DNA of 36,954 bases from an uncultured Candidatus Hydrogenedens sp. (GCA_902574205.1 CACGMS010000012.1:1-36954); one strand, 5' to 3'; shown: positions 24,817 to 33,362, counted from the first letter of the stretch. The notes: generated by a model from the sequence alone, not told the origin. Numbers and translations: made by a program.

Positions 24817-25674
24817 TTAGTCATAAGAGTAAAAACCTTGTCCGGATTTTCGGCCGAGTTGTCCTGAAGCGACCATTGAGCGCAACAGTTCAGGCGCTTT
24901 AAATACGGGCGATTGAGTCGCTTCATAAATGGTGTCGGCGATCCCGAGTCGAACGTCCAAACCGACTAGGTCAGTGAGTCGTAACGGTCCCATCGGAAAG
25001 CGGTAACCGAGCTCCATACAGGTATCGATATCGGTCGGTTCAGCTACATTTTGTTCGACCATACGAATGGCTTCGAGTGCGATAGCAATACCGAGTCTAG
25101 ACGTTGCAAAGCCGGGAGAGTCTTTGATAACCGCGGTTGTTTTCCCAAGGCGACTGGCAAATTCTAATAACGCTTCTTTGGTGCTGGATGAGGTATAATC
25201 GGTGACGATGACCTCAAGCAGTTTCATAATCGGTACGGGATTAAAGAAGTGCGCCCCGATCACCTGCTCGGGGCGACCGCTAGCGATCGCCATTTCGGTG
25301 ACCGAGCACGAGCTGGTATTGGATGCAAGAAGGGTATGTTTGGGACACGATTGGCCCAGATCGCTAAATATTTTTCGTTTTAATTCGAGGTGTTCTGGGG
25401 CTGCCTCGATAACAAGGTCCGCCTGACCGACAGCGGCGCTAAAGTCGGCTTCGCCAGAAAGCAGTTGGAGCGCCTGATCTCTTTGTTCTTTTGTTGTTTT
25501 TCCCCGTTCAACCCCTTGATCAAGAAAGGCTTTTGCGCGGGCCAGACCGGCATCAATGGCCGGTTGATCAATGTCATGAAGGATGACTTTATAGCCTGCG
25601 GTTACCGCATTAACGGCGATTCCATGACCCATGGTTCCCGCACCTAAGACCGTGATTTGGTCGATACTCATCAT
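24817..25674 (-). CDS. hbd: 3-hydroxybutyryl-CoA dehydrogenase
   Basis: A 285-residue NAD-dependent 3-hydroxyacyl-CoA dehydrogenase without a fused hydratase domain. The Rossmann motif VLGAGTMGHGIA lies at the N terminus, SNTSSCSVTEMA and GAHFFNPVPIMKLLEVI carry the catalytic Ser and His, and DSPGFATSRLG with EAIRMVEQNVAEPTDID follows as in Hbd/PaaH. It interconverts 3-hydroxyacyl-CoA and acetoacetyl-CoA-type substrates in beta-oxidation, butyrate or PHB-linked metabolism. The start has AAGGA before tandem ATGs (25674 and 25671). A thiolase gene that could act in the same route is found 6.5 kb away on the other strand. Confidence 0.92.
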   Translation of the reverse strand: MMSIDQITVLGAGTMGHGIAVNAVTAGYKVILHDIDQPAIDAGLARAKAFLDQGVERGKTTKEQRDQALQLLSGEADFSAAVGQADLVIEAAPEHLELKRKIFSDLGQSCPKHTLLASNTSSCSVTEMAIASGRPEQVIGAHFFNPVPIMKLLEVIVTDYTSSSTKEALLEFASRLGKTTAVIKDSPGFATSRLGIAIALEAIRMVEQNVAEPTDIDTCMELGYRFPMGPLRLTDLVGLDVRLGIADTIYEATQSPVFKAPELLRSMVASGQLGRKSGQGFYSYD

Positions 25675-25796
25675 ACCAGTTCCTTTCCTTGACCTTGGAT
25701 CCCTTGCCGCAAAGCGTGCTTAGGGCACAAAGTAAAGAGGGGAATCACGAGTGACGCCGAATTGGTGGAACAGGATGTGGTGATCGGGAGGTCGAT

Positions 25797-27701
25797 ATGA
25801 TGCGTGGGCTTTGGCTTTTGATCTTTGTCGTAGCGGGTTGTGGAAACGATCCGGTTGTTCCTGCTGCCTTTTGTGGAGACGGGACGGTTGATGCCAATGA
25901 AGAGTGCGATGATGGAAATTCCGATCCCACCGATAGCTGTGACAACGCGTGCATCATGCAAGGCTGCGGTAATGGTCGCGTGGACGAAGGCGAAGACTGC
26001 GATGACGGCAATCGATCCAATGATGATGCCTGCACCGCAAATTGTGTGACCGCCCGATGCGGTGATGGTCACCTCCGAGTCGATTTACAAGCGCATCAAA
26101 CGGGTTATGAGGGGTGCGATGACGCCAATAGACAAGTGGGCGATGGCTGCAACGACCAGTGCGGTATTGAAGTCTGCGGTAACGGCGTCGTCGATTTCGG
26201 TGAAGCTTGTGATGACGGCAATACCGTGAGCGAGGACGGGTGTTCTGCGCAATGTGCTCTTGAAGGTTGCGGTAATGGTGAAGTGGACGATGACGAGCAA
26301 TGCGATGATGGAAACGATATAGATACCGATGACTGCACCAACGCATGTACTGTGGCGCGCTGCGGCGATGGGGTCGTTCATGAAGGTCCAGAGCCTTGTG
26401 ACGATGGTAACGATTCAGATTTGGATGCGTGCACATCGGCGTGTGAACTTGCTCGCTGCGGTGACGGTCATGTGCGAATTGATCTTAGTCCCGGTGATGA
26501 CGGTCATGAAGCCTGTGATCCGCCCGGTGATGCGTGCACGAGCGAATGCCAATTGCCGAGCTGCGGCGATGGCGAGGTCAATCGCGGTGAAGAATGCGAT
26601 GACGGCAATTTAGAAACAGGTGATGGCTGTTCACAGTGTCGTGCCGAAATCGTCAAATTGAGTCTTGGGCAAGGGCATAGCTGTGCTCGGAAATTTGATG
26701 GGAGCATCTGGTGTTGGGGGCTAAACAACCAAGGTCAGGTTGGCGGTGACGGTGATGTCGTAGGCCGCCCGCGACAGGTCACAGGTCTTAGCGATGTCCG
26801 GCATCTATCAGCTGGTGCCTTGCACAGTTGTGCGGTGACTGAGCAGGGGCGAGTGTGGTGCTGGGGTGCCAATGATCACGGCCAGCTTGGTGACGGCACG
26901 CGCGAGAACAGTCGCAGTCCACAAAGAGTGCAAAATTTACAAAATGCGGCCTTGGTTGCGGCAGGGTATTGGCATACCTGTGCGCTGCAAGCCGATGGTA
27001 CAGCCCGTTGTTGGGGCGACAATCAATACGGTCAACTGGGCAATGAAAACTTCGATGATCAAATTGCGCCAGGTCCGGTGAATGGCTTGGCTGCCTCGAT
27101 TAATTTGGCACCAGGAGCGCGTCATACGTGCGGTGTAGGCCGTACAAGGCAAGTCGCCTGTTGGGGACAAACGACTGCGGGTCAACTGGGTGACGGCGTT
27201 CCGGGACAAAGTGTGCGGCCATCGGCGGGTCTAGTGGTTGGCTTAACTGGAGTGGCTCAGGCAGCCTCAGGAGAGAGTCACACCTGCGTTGCCAATACCA
27301 ACGGGCAAGTGGCTTGCTGGGGCTATGGTTTCTTTGGTCAACTCGGAAACGGTACCAATCAAGATGCCTCTCGTCCGGTTGCTGTGCCCTCCGCAGGAGA
27401 AGTGACCCACTTGTCTGCTGGGCACCATTTTACAGTGGTCGCAACGACTGACGGTCAGGTGCGTTGCTGGGGTGCCAATGATTCGGGTCAATGCGGACAA
27501 GGTCAAACCAGCCCCAAGATTCTTGCTCCTGTCCCCGTAGGAGGTGTTGAAGATGTCATTGAGGTTGCTGCAGGTTTTGATCATGGATGTGCTCGAACGA
27601 CGTCGGCGCAGCTTTATTGTTGGGGTCGTAACTCGTCGGGTCAGCTTGGATTGGATGATACGACTAATCGTCTGAGCGCAACTTTGGTACAGCGCTTTTA
27701 G
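25797..27701 (+). CDS. DUF4215-RCC1 repeat lipoprotein
   Basis: A 634-residue lipoprotein (MMRGLWLLIFVVAGC, Cys15). Residues about 25-285 are eight tandem DUF4215 Cys-rich repeats, each with a CGNG/CGDG opening, a CDDGN core (CDDAN or CDPPG in divergent copies) and a final Cys. The third and seventh copies carry an insertion (RVDLQAHQTGYEG and RIDLSPGDDGHEA). The remainder is seven RCC1 blades, each with a GxxHxCA...WCWG pattern such as GHSCARKFDGSIWCWG and YWHTCALQADGTARCWG, which is the number needed for one closed seven-bladed propeller. It is probably a surface binding protein. GGGAGG five bases upstream supports the start. The stop abuts the convergent MBL gene with zero spacing. Confidence 0.9.
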   Translation: MMRGLWLLIFVVAGCGNDPVVPAAFCGDGTVDANEECDDGNSDPTDSCDNACIMQGCGNGRVDEGEDCDDGNRSNDDACTANCVTARCGDGHLRVDLQAHQTGYEGCDDANRQVGDGCNDQCGIEVCGNGVVDFGEACDDGNTVSEDGCSAQCALEGCGNGEVDDDEQCDDGNDIDTDDCTNACTVARCGDGVVHEGPEPCDDGNDSDLDACTSACELARCGDGHVRIDLSPGDDGHEACDPPGDACTSECQLPSCGDGEVNRGEECDDGNLETGDGCSQCRAEIVKLSLGQGHSCARKFDGSIWCWGLNNQGQVGGDGDVVGRPRQVTGLSDVRHLSAGALHSCAVTEQGRVWCWGANDHGQLGDGTRENSRSPQRVQNLQNAALVAAGYWHTCALQADGTARCWGDNQYGQLGNENFDDQIAPGPVNGLAASINLAPGARHTCGVGRTRQVACWGQTTAGQLGDGVPGQSVRPSAGLVVGLTGVAQAASGESHTCVANTNGQVACWGYGFFGQLGNGTNQDASRPVAVPSAGEVTHLSAGHHFTVVATTDGQVRCWGANDSGQCGQGQTSPKILAPVPVGGVEDVIEVAAGFDHGCARTTSAQLYCWGRNSSGQLGLDDTTNRLSATLVQRF

Positions 27702-28364
27702 TTACATCCACGTTTGACCGCGTAAGGCGGCTTGGACAAAGGGGTTGGTTTGTCGCTCTCGCCCGATGCTGGTTTCCGGGCCGTGTCCGGGATGAACCCT
27801 CATATGATCCTCTTCGTTCATGAGCTTGAGTAAGCTTTGAACAAGCGTTGGGGTATCTCCGAGCGGTAGATCCGTTCTGCCGACAGAGCCCATGAACAAG
27901 GTGTCACCGACGAAGATATGGTTACCTGTAATATAAGCGACACCACCAGGCGTATGACCGGGCAGAAATAAGACACGAAAGGACAGACTGCCAAAGGTCA
28001 GGATTTGACCATCTTCAACGAAGTGATCGGGCGCAGGCGGCTGAGGAAACCCGCCTAACCCATACATTTGAGCCGAGCGGGCGACGTTGTTGTAGATCGG
28101 CATCTCCTCTTTGTGGACGTAAACGGGTCGATCAAGGAGACCGTCTTTTAGGGGTTTGATGGCGCCGGCATGATCCAGATGCGCATGCGTTTGCAAGATA
28201 GCGTGGATCGTCAAACCGCTGCGCTCGATCATGTGAAGAAGTTTATCCGGGTCAGCACCTGCATCGATCAGCACACCGTCTTTCGTTGCTGCATCACCGC
28301 AGACATAAGCATTCATTTCAAAGGGGCTTACCGGCGTGGAGTCGATAATTAATTCTTGGGTCAT
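27702..28364 (-). CDS. MBL-fold metallohydrolase (glyoxalase II-like)
   Basis: A 220-residue metallo-beta-lactamase-fold hydrolase. The metal motifs are complete: THAHLDH near residue 60, FLPGHTPGGVAYI, GDTLFMGSVGRTDLP and the last His in VHPGHGPET. It resembles short glyoxalase II-like or YcbL-type thioester hydrolases that lack the full C-terminal glutathione-binding domain. It is cytosolic, with no signal peptide. A strong AAAGGAG site five bases upstream supports the ATG. It is a single gene, divergent from the FlgO/CsgG-like gene and convergent with the RCC1 lipoprotein gene. Confidence 0.9.
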   Translation of the reverse strand: MTQELIIDSTPVSPFEMNAYVCGDAATKDGVLIDAGADPDKLLHMIERSGLTIHAILQTHAHLDHAGAIKPLKDGLLDRPVYVHKEEMPIYNNVARSAQMYGLGGFPQPPAPDHFVEDGQILTFGSLSFRVLFLPGHTPGGVAYITGNHIFVGDTLFMGSVGRTDLPLGDTPTLVQSLLKLMNEEDHMRVHPGHGPETSIGRERQTNPFVQAALRGQTWM

Positions 28365-28454
28365 GACGACTCCTTTAACCTAGATTTATTGCGGTTGAGG
28401 CAGCAAAACAACCCAACTGGTCTCAAATTGCCAGTATTTACGAAGGCGCATAAG

Positions 28455-29210
28455 ATGTCTTTTGGACTGTTGAGTGTGTTGCTGCTTGCTCCGGTGGAAT
28501 TGGCGCCTGAGGGTAAGCAAAAACCAAAGATTATCGTGTTGGATTTAGTTAATGGTGCCGACCTTGATGAGGCGCGTCTAGAAGCCTTGGGTGATGCGGT
28601 GGTCACTGCTTTATCCGGTGCGCCTGTGGAGGTGCTCTCCGCCGCAGACTTGAGAAAAACGGTCGAGGTCAAAGCCAGTCAGAGCGCGTTAGGATGCATC
28701 CAGGGTGATTGCTTACTTGATCTGGCAAAAGCTTGGCAGGCGCGATACGTTTTGACCGGCTCGATTGCTCAATTTAAGAATCAGATCATTTTGAATCTTA
28801 AACTGATCGATTCGAACAACGATAACCTCCAAGTGTTGTTGCGTGAAACGGTGGAAGCGGAGCCAACTGCGCTGACCGCTCTGGCGCGTGTCTCAGCCGC
28901 TAAGATTCGCCAAAAACTAGGAGGACCTCCGCCGAGTTCAGACGAGTTGTCGGTCCTTCGCGCTAAAAATGTGCCGCTGGTGGGGTTGAGTCTAGGGCTT
29001 GCTGGGGTCGGTGGTCTACTCACCGCAGGGTGGTATCAACTGCAGGCTAACGATTCAGGTCAGCTTGCGTTGGCCGAATCGAGTGATCGAATTTTAGGTC
29101 CGTTTCACGCTGACCGCTCGGACGCAGCGGTGGGGATCGCTCGATGGAGCATGGGAATTTCAGCAGCATTGTTTGTGTCCGCTTATTGGAGTTGGAGCCA
29201 AGGCTTATGA
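28455..29210 (+). CDS. exported FlgO/CsgG-like domain protein with two TM segments
   Basis: 251 residues from the ATG at 28455, which has GAAGG eight bases upstream and opens a signal peptide (MSFGLLSVLLLAPVELA). The ORF track adds 33 residues overlapping the divergent gene. Residues about 25-165 have the layout of FlgO/CsgG/TolB-N-like domains: PKIIVLDLVNGADLDEARLEAL, VEVLSAADLRK, a Cys pair in LGCIQGDCLLDLAKAW, YVLTGSIAQFKNQIILNLKLID and ALARVSAAKIRQKLG. Two hydrophobic segments follow (LVGLSLGLAGVGGLLTAG and WSMGISAALFVSAYWSW). Many Myxococcota-type proteins combine such a sensor-like domain with C-terminal helices. The function is unknown. It is coupled to the next gene through ATGA. Confidence 0.7.
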   Translation: MSFGLLSVLLLAPVELAPEGKQKPKIIVLDLVNGADLDEARLEALGDAVVTALSGAPVEVLSAADLRKTVEVKASQSALGCIQGDCLLDLAKAWQARYVLTGSIAQFKNQIILNLKLIDSNNDNLQVLLRETVEAEPTALTALARVSAAKIRQKLGGPPPSSDELSVLRAKNVPLVGLSLGLAGVGGLLTAGWYQLQANDSGQLALAESSDRILGPFHADRSDAAVGIARWSMGISAALFVSAYWSWSQGL

Positions 29211-29911
29211 AACGTGTTCTGTTAACGGGTGTGTTGCCGTTTCTTTGCTGGTGTTCGACTGATTTATCGTCCGTAGATCGAACGGTGCTGTGCAGTGATC
29301 CGCCCGAGGTGTGGGGAGCCGCGGACTTTACTGCGCTTCAAGAAGCTTCTGGTGAAACTGGACGTGCTTTGCTTGAGCAGTGGCGTAGTGATGCGCGCTG
29401 CCGAGTCTATCTTTTGCGGCGCAGCGCAGTCGATATCGCTATGGATGATTCGAGTGAGGCGTCAGTGCTCAAAGCCAGCGCGGGATCAATGACCCTTGAA
29501 GCGTCGCGTCTTCGCGATCATTTTGAGGGTCTTCTTGACCCTAATTGGTTAGGGAACAACCCGGACTGTACGCAAGTCGGCGAGCGGCCGCGACGTCGTG
29601 ACTCCTCCACCATGGCAAAGCTTTGCGTGAATCAAGAGGATCACTCGCATCGATTGCATAAGTTACTCAAAACGATCGAGGAGCATGCTCAGTTTTCGGC
29701 AGATGACTCGGTGGCGCGTGGGATTCGAGCTCATTCTGAACATGTCTTGAATTGCTTGCAGACCACGTCGGCGACCGATTGGGATGACAATGGAACACCT
29801 GAGCAAATGTGCGCTGGCGATATCGGTGATTATGGTTTGGTAGGCGATGGCTTGGGTGATTACGTGCGGCTCGTTTTTGAGCAGGTTATTGATGACGTGG
29901 TGCAGGATTGA
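29207..29911 (+). CDS. lipoprotein of unknown function
   Basis: 234 residues from the ATG at 29207, which overlaps the upstream stop as ATGA. The signal MKRVLLTGVLPFLCWC suggests lipidation at Cys16 (Cys14 is possible). The mature part has scattered Cys (VLCSDPP, ARCRVYLL, NPDCTQV, KLCVNQ, LNCLQ, MCAGD) likely to form disulfides, and is mainly helical with acidic segments. No family is recognised. It is the middle gene of a three-gene unit with the FlgO/CsgG-like protein and an SDR. Its stop overlaps the SDR start as TTGA. Confidence 0.7.
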   Translation: MKRVLLTGVLPFLCWCSTDLSSVDRTVLCSDPPEVWGAADFTALQEASGETGRALLEQWRSDARCRVYLLRRSAVDIAMDDSSEASVLKASAGSMTLEASRLRDHFEGLLDPNWLGNNPDCTQVGERPRRRDSSTMAKLCVNQEDHSHRLHKLLKTIEEHAQFSADDSVARGIRAHSEHVLNCLQTTSATDWDDNGTPEQMCAGDIGDYGLVGDGLGDYVRLVFEQVIDDVVQD

Positions 29912-30555
29912 AAAAAGTCCTGATTACCGGCGCCGGGGGAAGCGTCGGTACCGCCCTTTTGGCTGGATTGAGCGATCACTATGAAGTGATCGGCAGTCGA
30001 CGTGATCACGATTCATACCGTCTTGATGTGACCAATCCAGAGCAATGGGAGGCTTTGATGCTTTCCTTTGAGACGGGTTTGGATGCCGTTGTGCACACCG
30101 TGGGTGATTTTCTTTATGAGCCGCTTGAGCGTTGCGATCCTGAGCAATGGCGAGCGGTGATGGCGAGTAATCTAGATTCGGCATTTTATGCCTATCATTT
30201 CTCGCGACAGCCGCTGCGTCAGCGCCGCGGTCGATTGATCCTCTTTGGCTTGGCGGGTTTGTCTTCGGTGCGAGCTGAGCCGAATTTAGCGGCTTATGCG
30301 GCCGCCAAATCCGCGGTTGCGAGTGTGGTGGCTTCGATCGCCCAAATCGAGGCACCTTATGGCGTGACCTGCAATCTGATTGCGCCAGGATTATTACATG
30401 ACGCGAGTGCTCAAGAAGTAGAGCGTTATCGGGTACCTATTGGCCGGACAGCCAATGAACATGAGCTGGTCGCTACGGTCAGATATCTCCTCGGTGATGA
30501 TGCTGATCAGGTCACCGGAACAACCCTTGCGCTTAGTGGCGGTTGGCGCCTTTAG
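29908..30555 (+). CDS. short-chain dehydrogenase/reductase (SDR)
   Basis: A 215-residue classical SDR, slightly shorter than the usual 240-250. The cofactor motif VLITGAGGSVGTALLAG lies at the N terminus, the NAG-equivalent is HTVGDF, catalytic Ser is in GLAGLSSV, and the YxxxK is YAAAKSAVASVVASI. ALSGGWRL at the end resembles the SDR family terminus. It starts at a TTG overlapping the preceding TGA stop; there is no other start near the cofactor motif, so translational coupling is likely. It is probably a cytosolic NAD(P)H-dependent reductase of unknown substrate. A weak hairpin with TTTT lies about 40 bases downstream. Confidence 0.9.
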   Translation: MKKVLITGAGGSVGTALLAGLSDHYEVIGSRRDHDSYRLDVTNPEQWEALMLSFETGLDAVVHTVGDFLYEPLERCDPEQWRAVMASNLDSAFYAYHFSRQPLRQRRGRLILFGLAGLSSVRAEPNLAAYAAAKSAVASVVASIAQIEAPYGVTCNLIAPGLLHDASAQEVERYRVPIGRTANEHELVATVRYLLGDDADQVTGTTLALSGGWRL

Positions 30556-30594
30556 ATAGGTTGATGATCGTATCCGCTGCCTGAATTGCTTGCG

Positions 30595-30616
30595 CCGCGC
30601 CTTATGATGCGGTTTT
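30595..30616 (+). terminator. weak hairpin with T-tract after the SDR gene
   Basis: CCGC and GCGG pair over a 10-base loop and are followed by TTTT. The stem is only 4-5 bp, so this is a weak candidate for the end of the 28455-30555 transcript. Confidence 0.3.
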
Positions 30617-30645
30617 GACTCCGGGCTAAGGTGTAGGGAGTCGTG

Positions 30646-32079
30646 ATGCAACGCTTTGTATGGATCGTAGTTTTCGGTTTGGGTTGTCCGATGAGTAACC
30701 CGGGGCAGGATCCGAGGATGGATGCAGGATCTATTCCCGGCATCGACGCAGGACAAGGTTCTGGAGTGGATGCAGGGGTCGTAAGTACGGTGACCACCAT
30801 TACTGAGTTACGCAGCGGCAGCGTGAGTGTTGATACTCAGGTGCAGATTGAAGCGGCGGTGGTGACCGGTATTGTCGCTGGCCGAGGTTTGTGGATTCAG
30901 CAAGGCAGTGGTCCTGACTCGGGTCTTTTCGTCTTTGGCTCGCAAGCGACTGAGACTGAGGGGCTTGCGGTGGGCAAGTCGATTGATTTATCCGCCACGT
31001 TCACCATCTACAATGAGCTCAAACAGCTTCAGTATCCGACCATTACGGCGATGAGTGATGGTCAATTGCCAGAGCCTTTTGCGGTGAGTGCTCAGGATTT
31101 GGCGACCTCGCCGTCGTTTGAAGGTGTTTTGGTGCGTACTGATGATGTGAGCATCGTCAATGCCAACCCTGATGATCCGAGCGGACAGCCCTGCGCAAGG
31201 GGTGCGGATGATTGTACGGATTATGGCCAGATTGAAGTCAGTGATGGGTTGTACATTGATGATGAGTTGTTTCCTGATTTTCGCCGTGGTCGTTACTTCT
31301 TACGTCAGGTTGGTACCGAGTTTGCGTCGGTGACGGGTATTGCACATTTGAGCTTTGCCAAACGAAAATTGCTGCCGCGCAGTGCTGACGATTTAGTGGT
31401 TGTGGGAGGTGCTCCCGATTTTTCAACGACGATTCAAGCGATCCAAAGCGGCGAGGTCGCAGAGGATAGTCTCGTAGAAATTCGAGAAGCAGTCGTAACG
31501 GCGATGACGCACTCAAGCGAAGAGCGTTATCGCGGGATGTGGATTCAGCAAGGACGAGGGGCGCACTCGGGGATTTATGTCTTCTTTGGCTCAAGCCCCT
31601 TGCCTGCTGTTCAGCCAGGATCGACGGTCAATGTTTCAGGCACTTATTCTGAGTTTCGTGGTCAGTCTCAGCTGGTCTATGCTCAGGTTGAAGTGACTGG
31701 CGAGGGTACGCTACCCGAACCTTCAACGGTGATGGCTGCTGAGCTTGCAGGACCGAGCGATGGTGACAACCACGCTTCCGCAGAGCGATGGGAAGGTGTT
31801 TTGGTGCGCGTTGAGAATGTAGCGGTCACTCAGCCCAATGCCGATAGTGACAATGGCGAACTTTGCGTCGACGGTGATGACGACTGTCGTGACTATGGTA
31901 CCTTTATGGTTGATGGCGGTTTGCGCGTGACTGATCGCTTGTGGCCGTCGATGAGTGATGGCAGTGCGTTTCAGCGCAGCGTAGGAACGAGTTTTAGTGC
32001 GATCGTAGGCATTGCTGAAGAGGCTTTTGGTCACCACAGTATTGCGCCGCGCCAGCCCGCTGATGTGACAACTCCATAG
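30646..32079 (+). CDS. lipoprotein with two copies of an OB-fold-like unit
   Basis: 477 residues from the ATG at 30646 (GGGAG five bases upstream; the track uses a GTG one codon earlier). The signal MQRFVWIVVFGLGC predicts lipidation at Cys14. After a Gly/Asp/Ala linker come two homologous units of about 205-220 residues. Collinear landmarks are GLWIQQGSGPDSGLFVF and GMWIQQGRGAHSGIYVF, FEGVLVRTDDVSIVNA and WEGVLVRVENVAVTQP, CARGADDCTDYG and CVDGDDDCRDYG, and FLRQVGTEFASVTGIA and FQRSVGTSFSAIVGIA. The style resembles OB-fold domains (DUF5689/YhcR-type) that accompany extracellular nucleases, but no nuclease is present. It is probably a surface binding protein. Confidence 0.75.
   Translation: MQRFVWIVVFGLGCPMSNPGQDPRMDAGSIPGIDAGQGSGVDAGVVSTVTTITELRSGSVSVDTQVQIEAAVVTGIVAGRGLWIQQGSGPDSGLFVFGSQATETEGLAVGKSIDLSATFTIYNELKQLQYPTITAMSDGQLPEPFAVSAQDLATSPSFEGVLVRTDDVSIVNANPDDPSGQPCARGADDCTDYGQIEVSDGLYIDDELFPDFRRGRYFLRQVGTEFASVTGIAHLSFAKRKLLPRSADDLVVVGGAPDFSTTIQAIQSGEVAEDSLVEIREAVVTAMTHSSEERYRGMWIQQGRGAHSGIYVFFGSSPLPAVQPGSTVNVSGTYSEFRGQSQLVYAQVEVTGEGTLPEPSTVMAAELAGPSDGDNHASAERWEGVLVRVENVAVTQPNADSDNGELCVDGDDDCRDYGTFMVDGGLRVTDRLWPSMSDGSAFQRSVGTSFSAIVGIAEEAFGHHSIAPRQPADVTTP
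30790..31402 (+). repeat. internal duplication, copy 1
   Basis: First copy of the coding duplication in the OB-fold-like lipoprotein. Short DNA stretches are still identical to copy 2, for example TGTGGATTCAGCAAGG (30890-30905) and GAAGGTGTTTTGGTGCG (31120-31136). Confidence 0.6.
31427..32067 (+). repeat. internal duplication, copy 2
   Basis: Second copy, with the matching stretches at 31538-31553 and 31792-31808. Divergence elsewhere indicates an old duplication with conserved cores. Confidence 0.6.
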
Positions 32080-32168
32080 GTCGCTATCGACGGCCGCCAG
32101 TTTGCCGGTTATGGGCGAATGCCCATGGACGACACGACGCCTTATTATTTGTGATTTAGGAAGTTATT

Positions 32169-33362
32169 ATGAGCCAGACGGATGCGATTGTTTTTCTCTC
32201 TGCCAAGCGGACACCTTTTGGCGCTTTTGGCGGTTCTTTAAAAGCGTTGAGCGCCACCGATTTAGGTGTGATCGCGTCAAAGGCTGCTGTCGCTGAGGCG
32301 GGCGCCGATGTTGCTGATTATGACCATGTTGCTTTCGGTAACGTGTTGCAAACCAGCGCTGATGCCTTGTACCTCGCTCGCCATGTCGGCTTACATGCCG
32401 GTCTGCCTGAGCGAACGCCTGCCATTACTTTGAATCGATTATGTGGATCCGGCTTTCAAGGGGTTGTGACTGGAGCGGAACAGATTTTGACGGGTCAGGC
32501 TCAGTTGGTTTTGACCGGCGGTTCGGAGAGTATGAGTCAGGCGCCTTATGTTCAGCGTGGTACACGGTGGGGGACGCCATTGGGTCGAAGCCCTAAAATG
32601 GAAGACATGCTCTGGGAGAGTCTCACCGACACGTATTGCGACACGCCTATGGCCTTGACCGCCGAGAATATAGCCGAGCGTTATGCCGTCACGCAAGACG
32701 AGGTGGATGCCTTTTCGTTAGCGAGTCAGCAGCGTTGGGGAGCAGCTCATGAAGCCGGTCATTTCGCTGCAGAGCTTGCGCCGGTGACCGTCAAGAGTCG
32801 TAAAGGTGAACGTGTGATCGATACGGATGAGCACCCTCGCCCTCAAACCACTCTTGAAGGGCTCGCCAAGTTACCGAAAGTCTTCAAAAAAGATGGCGTG
32901 ATTCATGCGGGTGCGGCTTCGGGTATTTGTGACGGCGCCGGTGCCTTGGTCCTGAGTAGCGCTGCCTATGCTGAATCCAAAGGCCTCAGCCCAATTGCTT
33001 CGCTAGTAAGCTGGGGCGTTACCGGTTGCGACCCGACGGTGATGGGACTCGGCCCGGTAGAAAGCTCAAAGCTAGCGCTCGAGCGCGCCGGTTTGACGTT
33101 GGATGATATGTCCTTGATCGAAATCAATGAAGCTTTTGCTCCTCAGGTTCTTGGCTGCGCGAAAGCCTTGGGTATCGATCCAGACCAAGTCAACGCATGC
33201 GGTGGAGCTATCGCTTTGGGGCACCCGCTTGCAGCGAGCGGCGCACGGATTACGGCGCACTTGATCCATTCGCTTCGGCGGCAAGGTGGAGGTTTCGGTC
33301 TAGGTAGTGCATGCATCGGCGGTGGTCAGGGTATTGCTGTGATCGTCAAGGTGGATGCATGA
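32169..33362 (+). CDS. thiolase, acetyl-CoA C-acyltransferase
   Basis: A 397-residue thiolase II. The acyl-accepting Cys is in TLNRLCGSGFQGVVTGAEQI near residue 92. The C-terminal catalytic motifs are INEAFAPQVLGCAK, GGAIALGHPLAASGARI and the second catalytic Cys in GSACIGGGQG. It condenses or cleaves acyl-CoA with CoA, in beta-oxidation or acetoacetyl-CoA formation. AGGA about seven bases upstream supports the ATG. A TATTAT box at 32143-32148 may be the -10 of its promoter, but no good -35 is seen. It begins a five-gene operon and overlaps the LeuA-like gene as ATGA. Confidence 0.95.
   Translation: MSQTDAIVFLSAKRTPFGAFGGSLKALSATDLGVIASKAAVAEAGADVADYDHVAFGNVLQTSADALYLARHVGLHAGLPERTPAITLNRLCGSGFQGVVTGAEQILTGQAQLVLTGGSESMSQAPYVQRGTRWGTPLGRSPKMEDMLWESLTDTYCDTPMALTAENIAERYAVTQDEVDAFSLASQQRWGAAHEAGHFAAELAPVTVKSRKGERVIDTDEHPRPQTTLEGLAKLPKVFKKDGVIHAGAASGICDGAGALVLSSAAYAESKGLSPIASLVSWGVTGCDPTVMGLGPVESSKLALERAGLTLDDMSLIEINEAFAPQVLGCAKALGIDPDQVNACGGAIALGHPLAASGARITAHLIHSLRRQGGGFGLGSACIGGGQGIAVIVKVDA

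Noticed and set aside
32111-32126. Hairpin ATGGGC-gaat-GCCCAT upstream of the thiolase gene
   Set aside because: There is no T-run after the stem on either strand, so an intrinsic terminator is not supported; could be chance.
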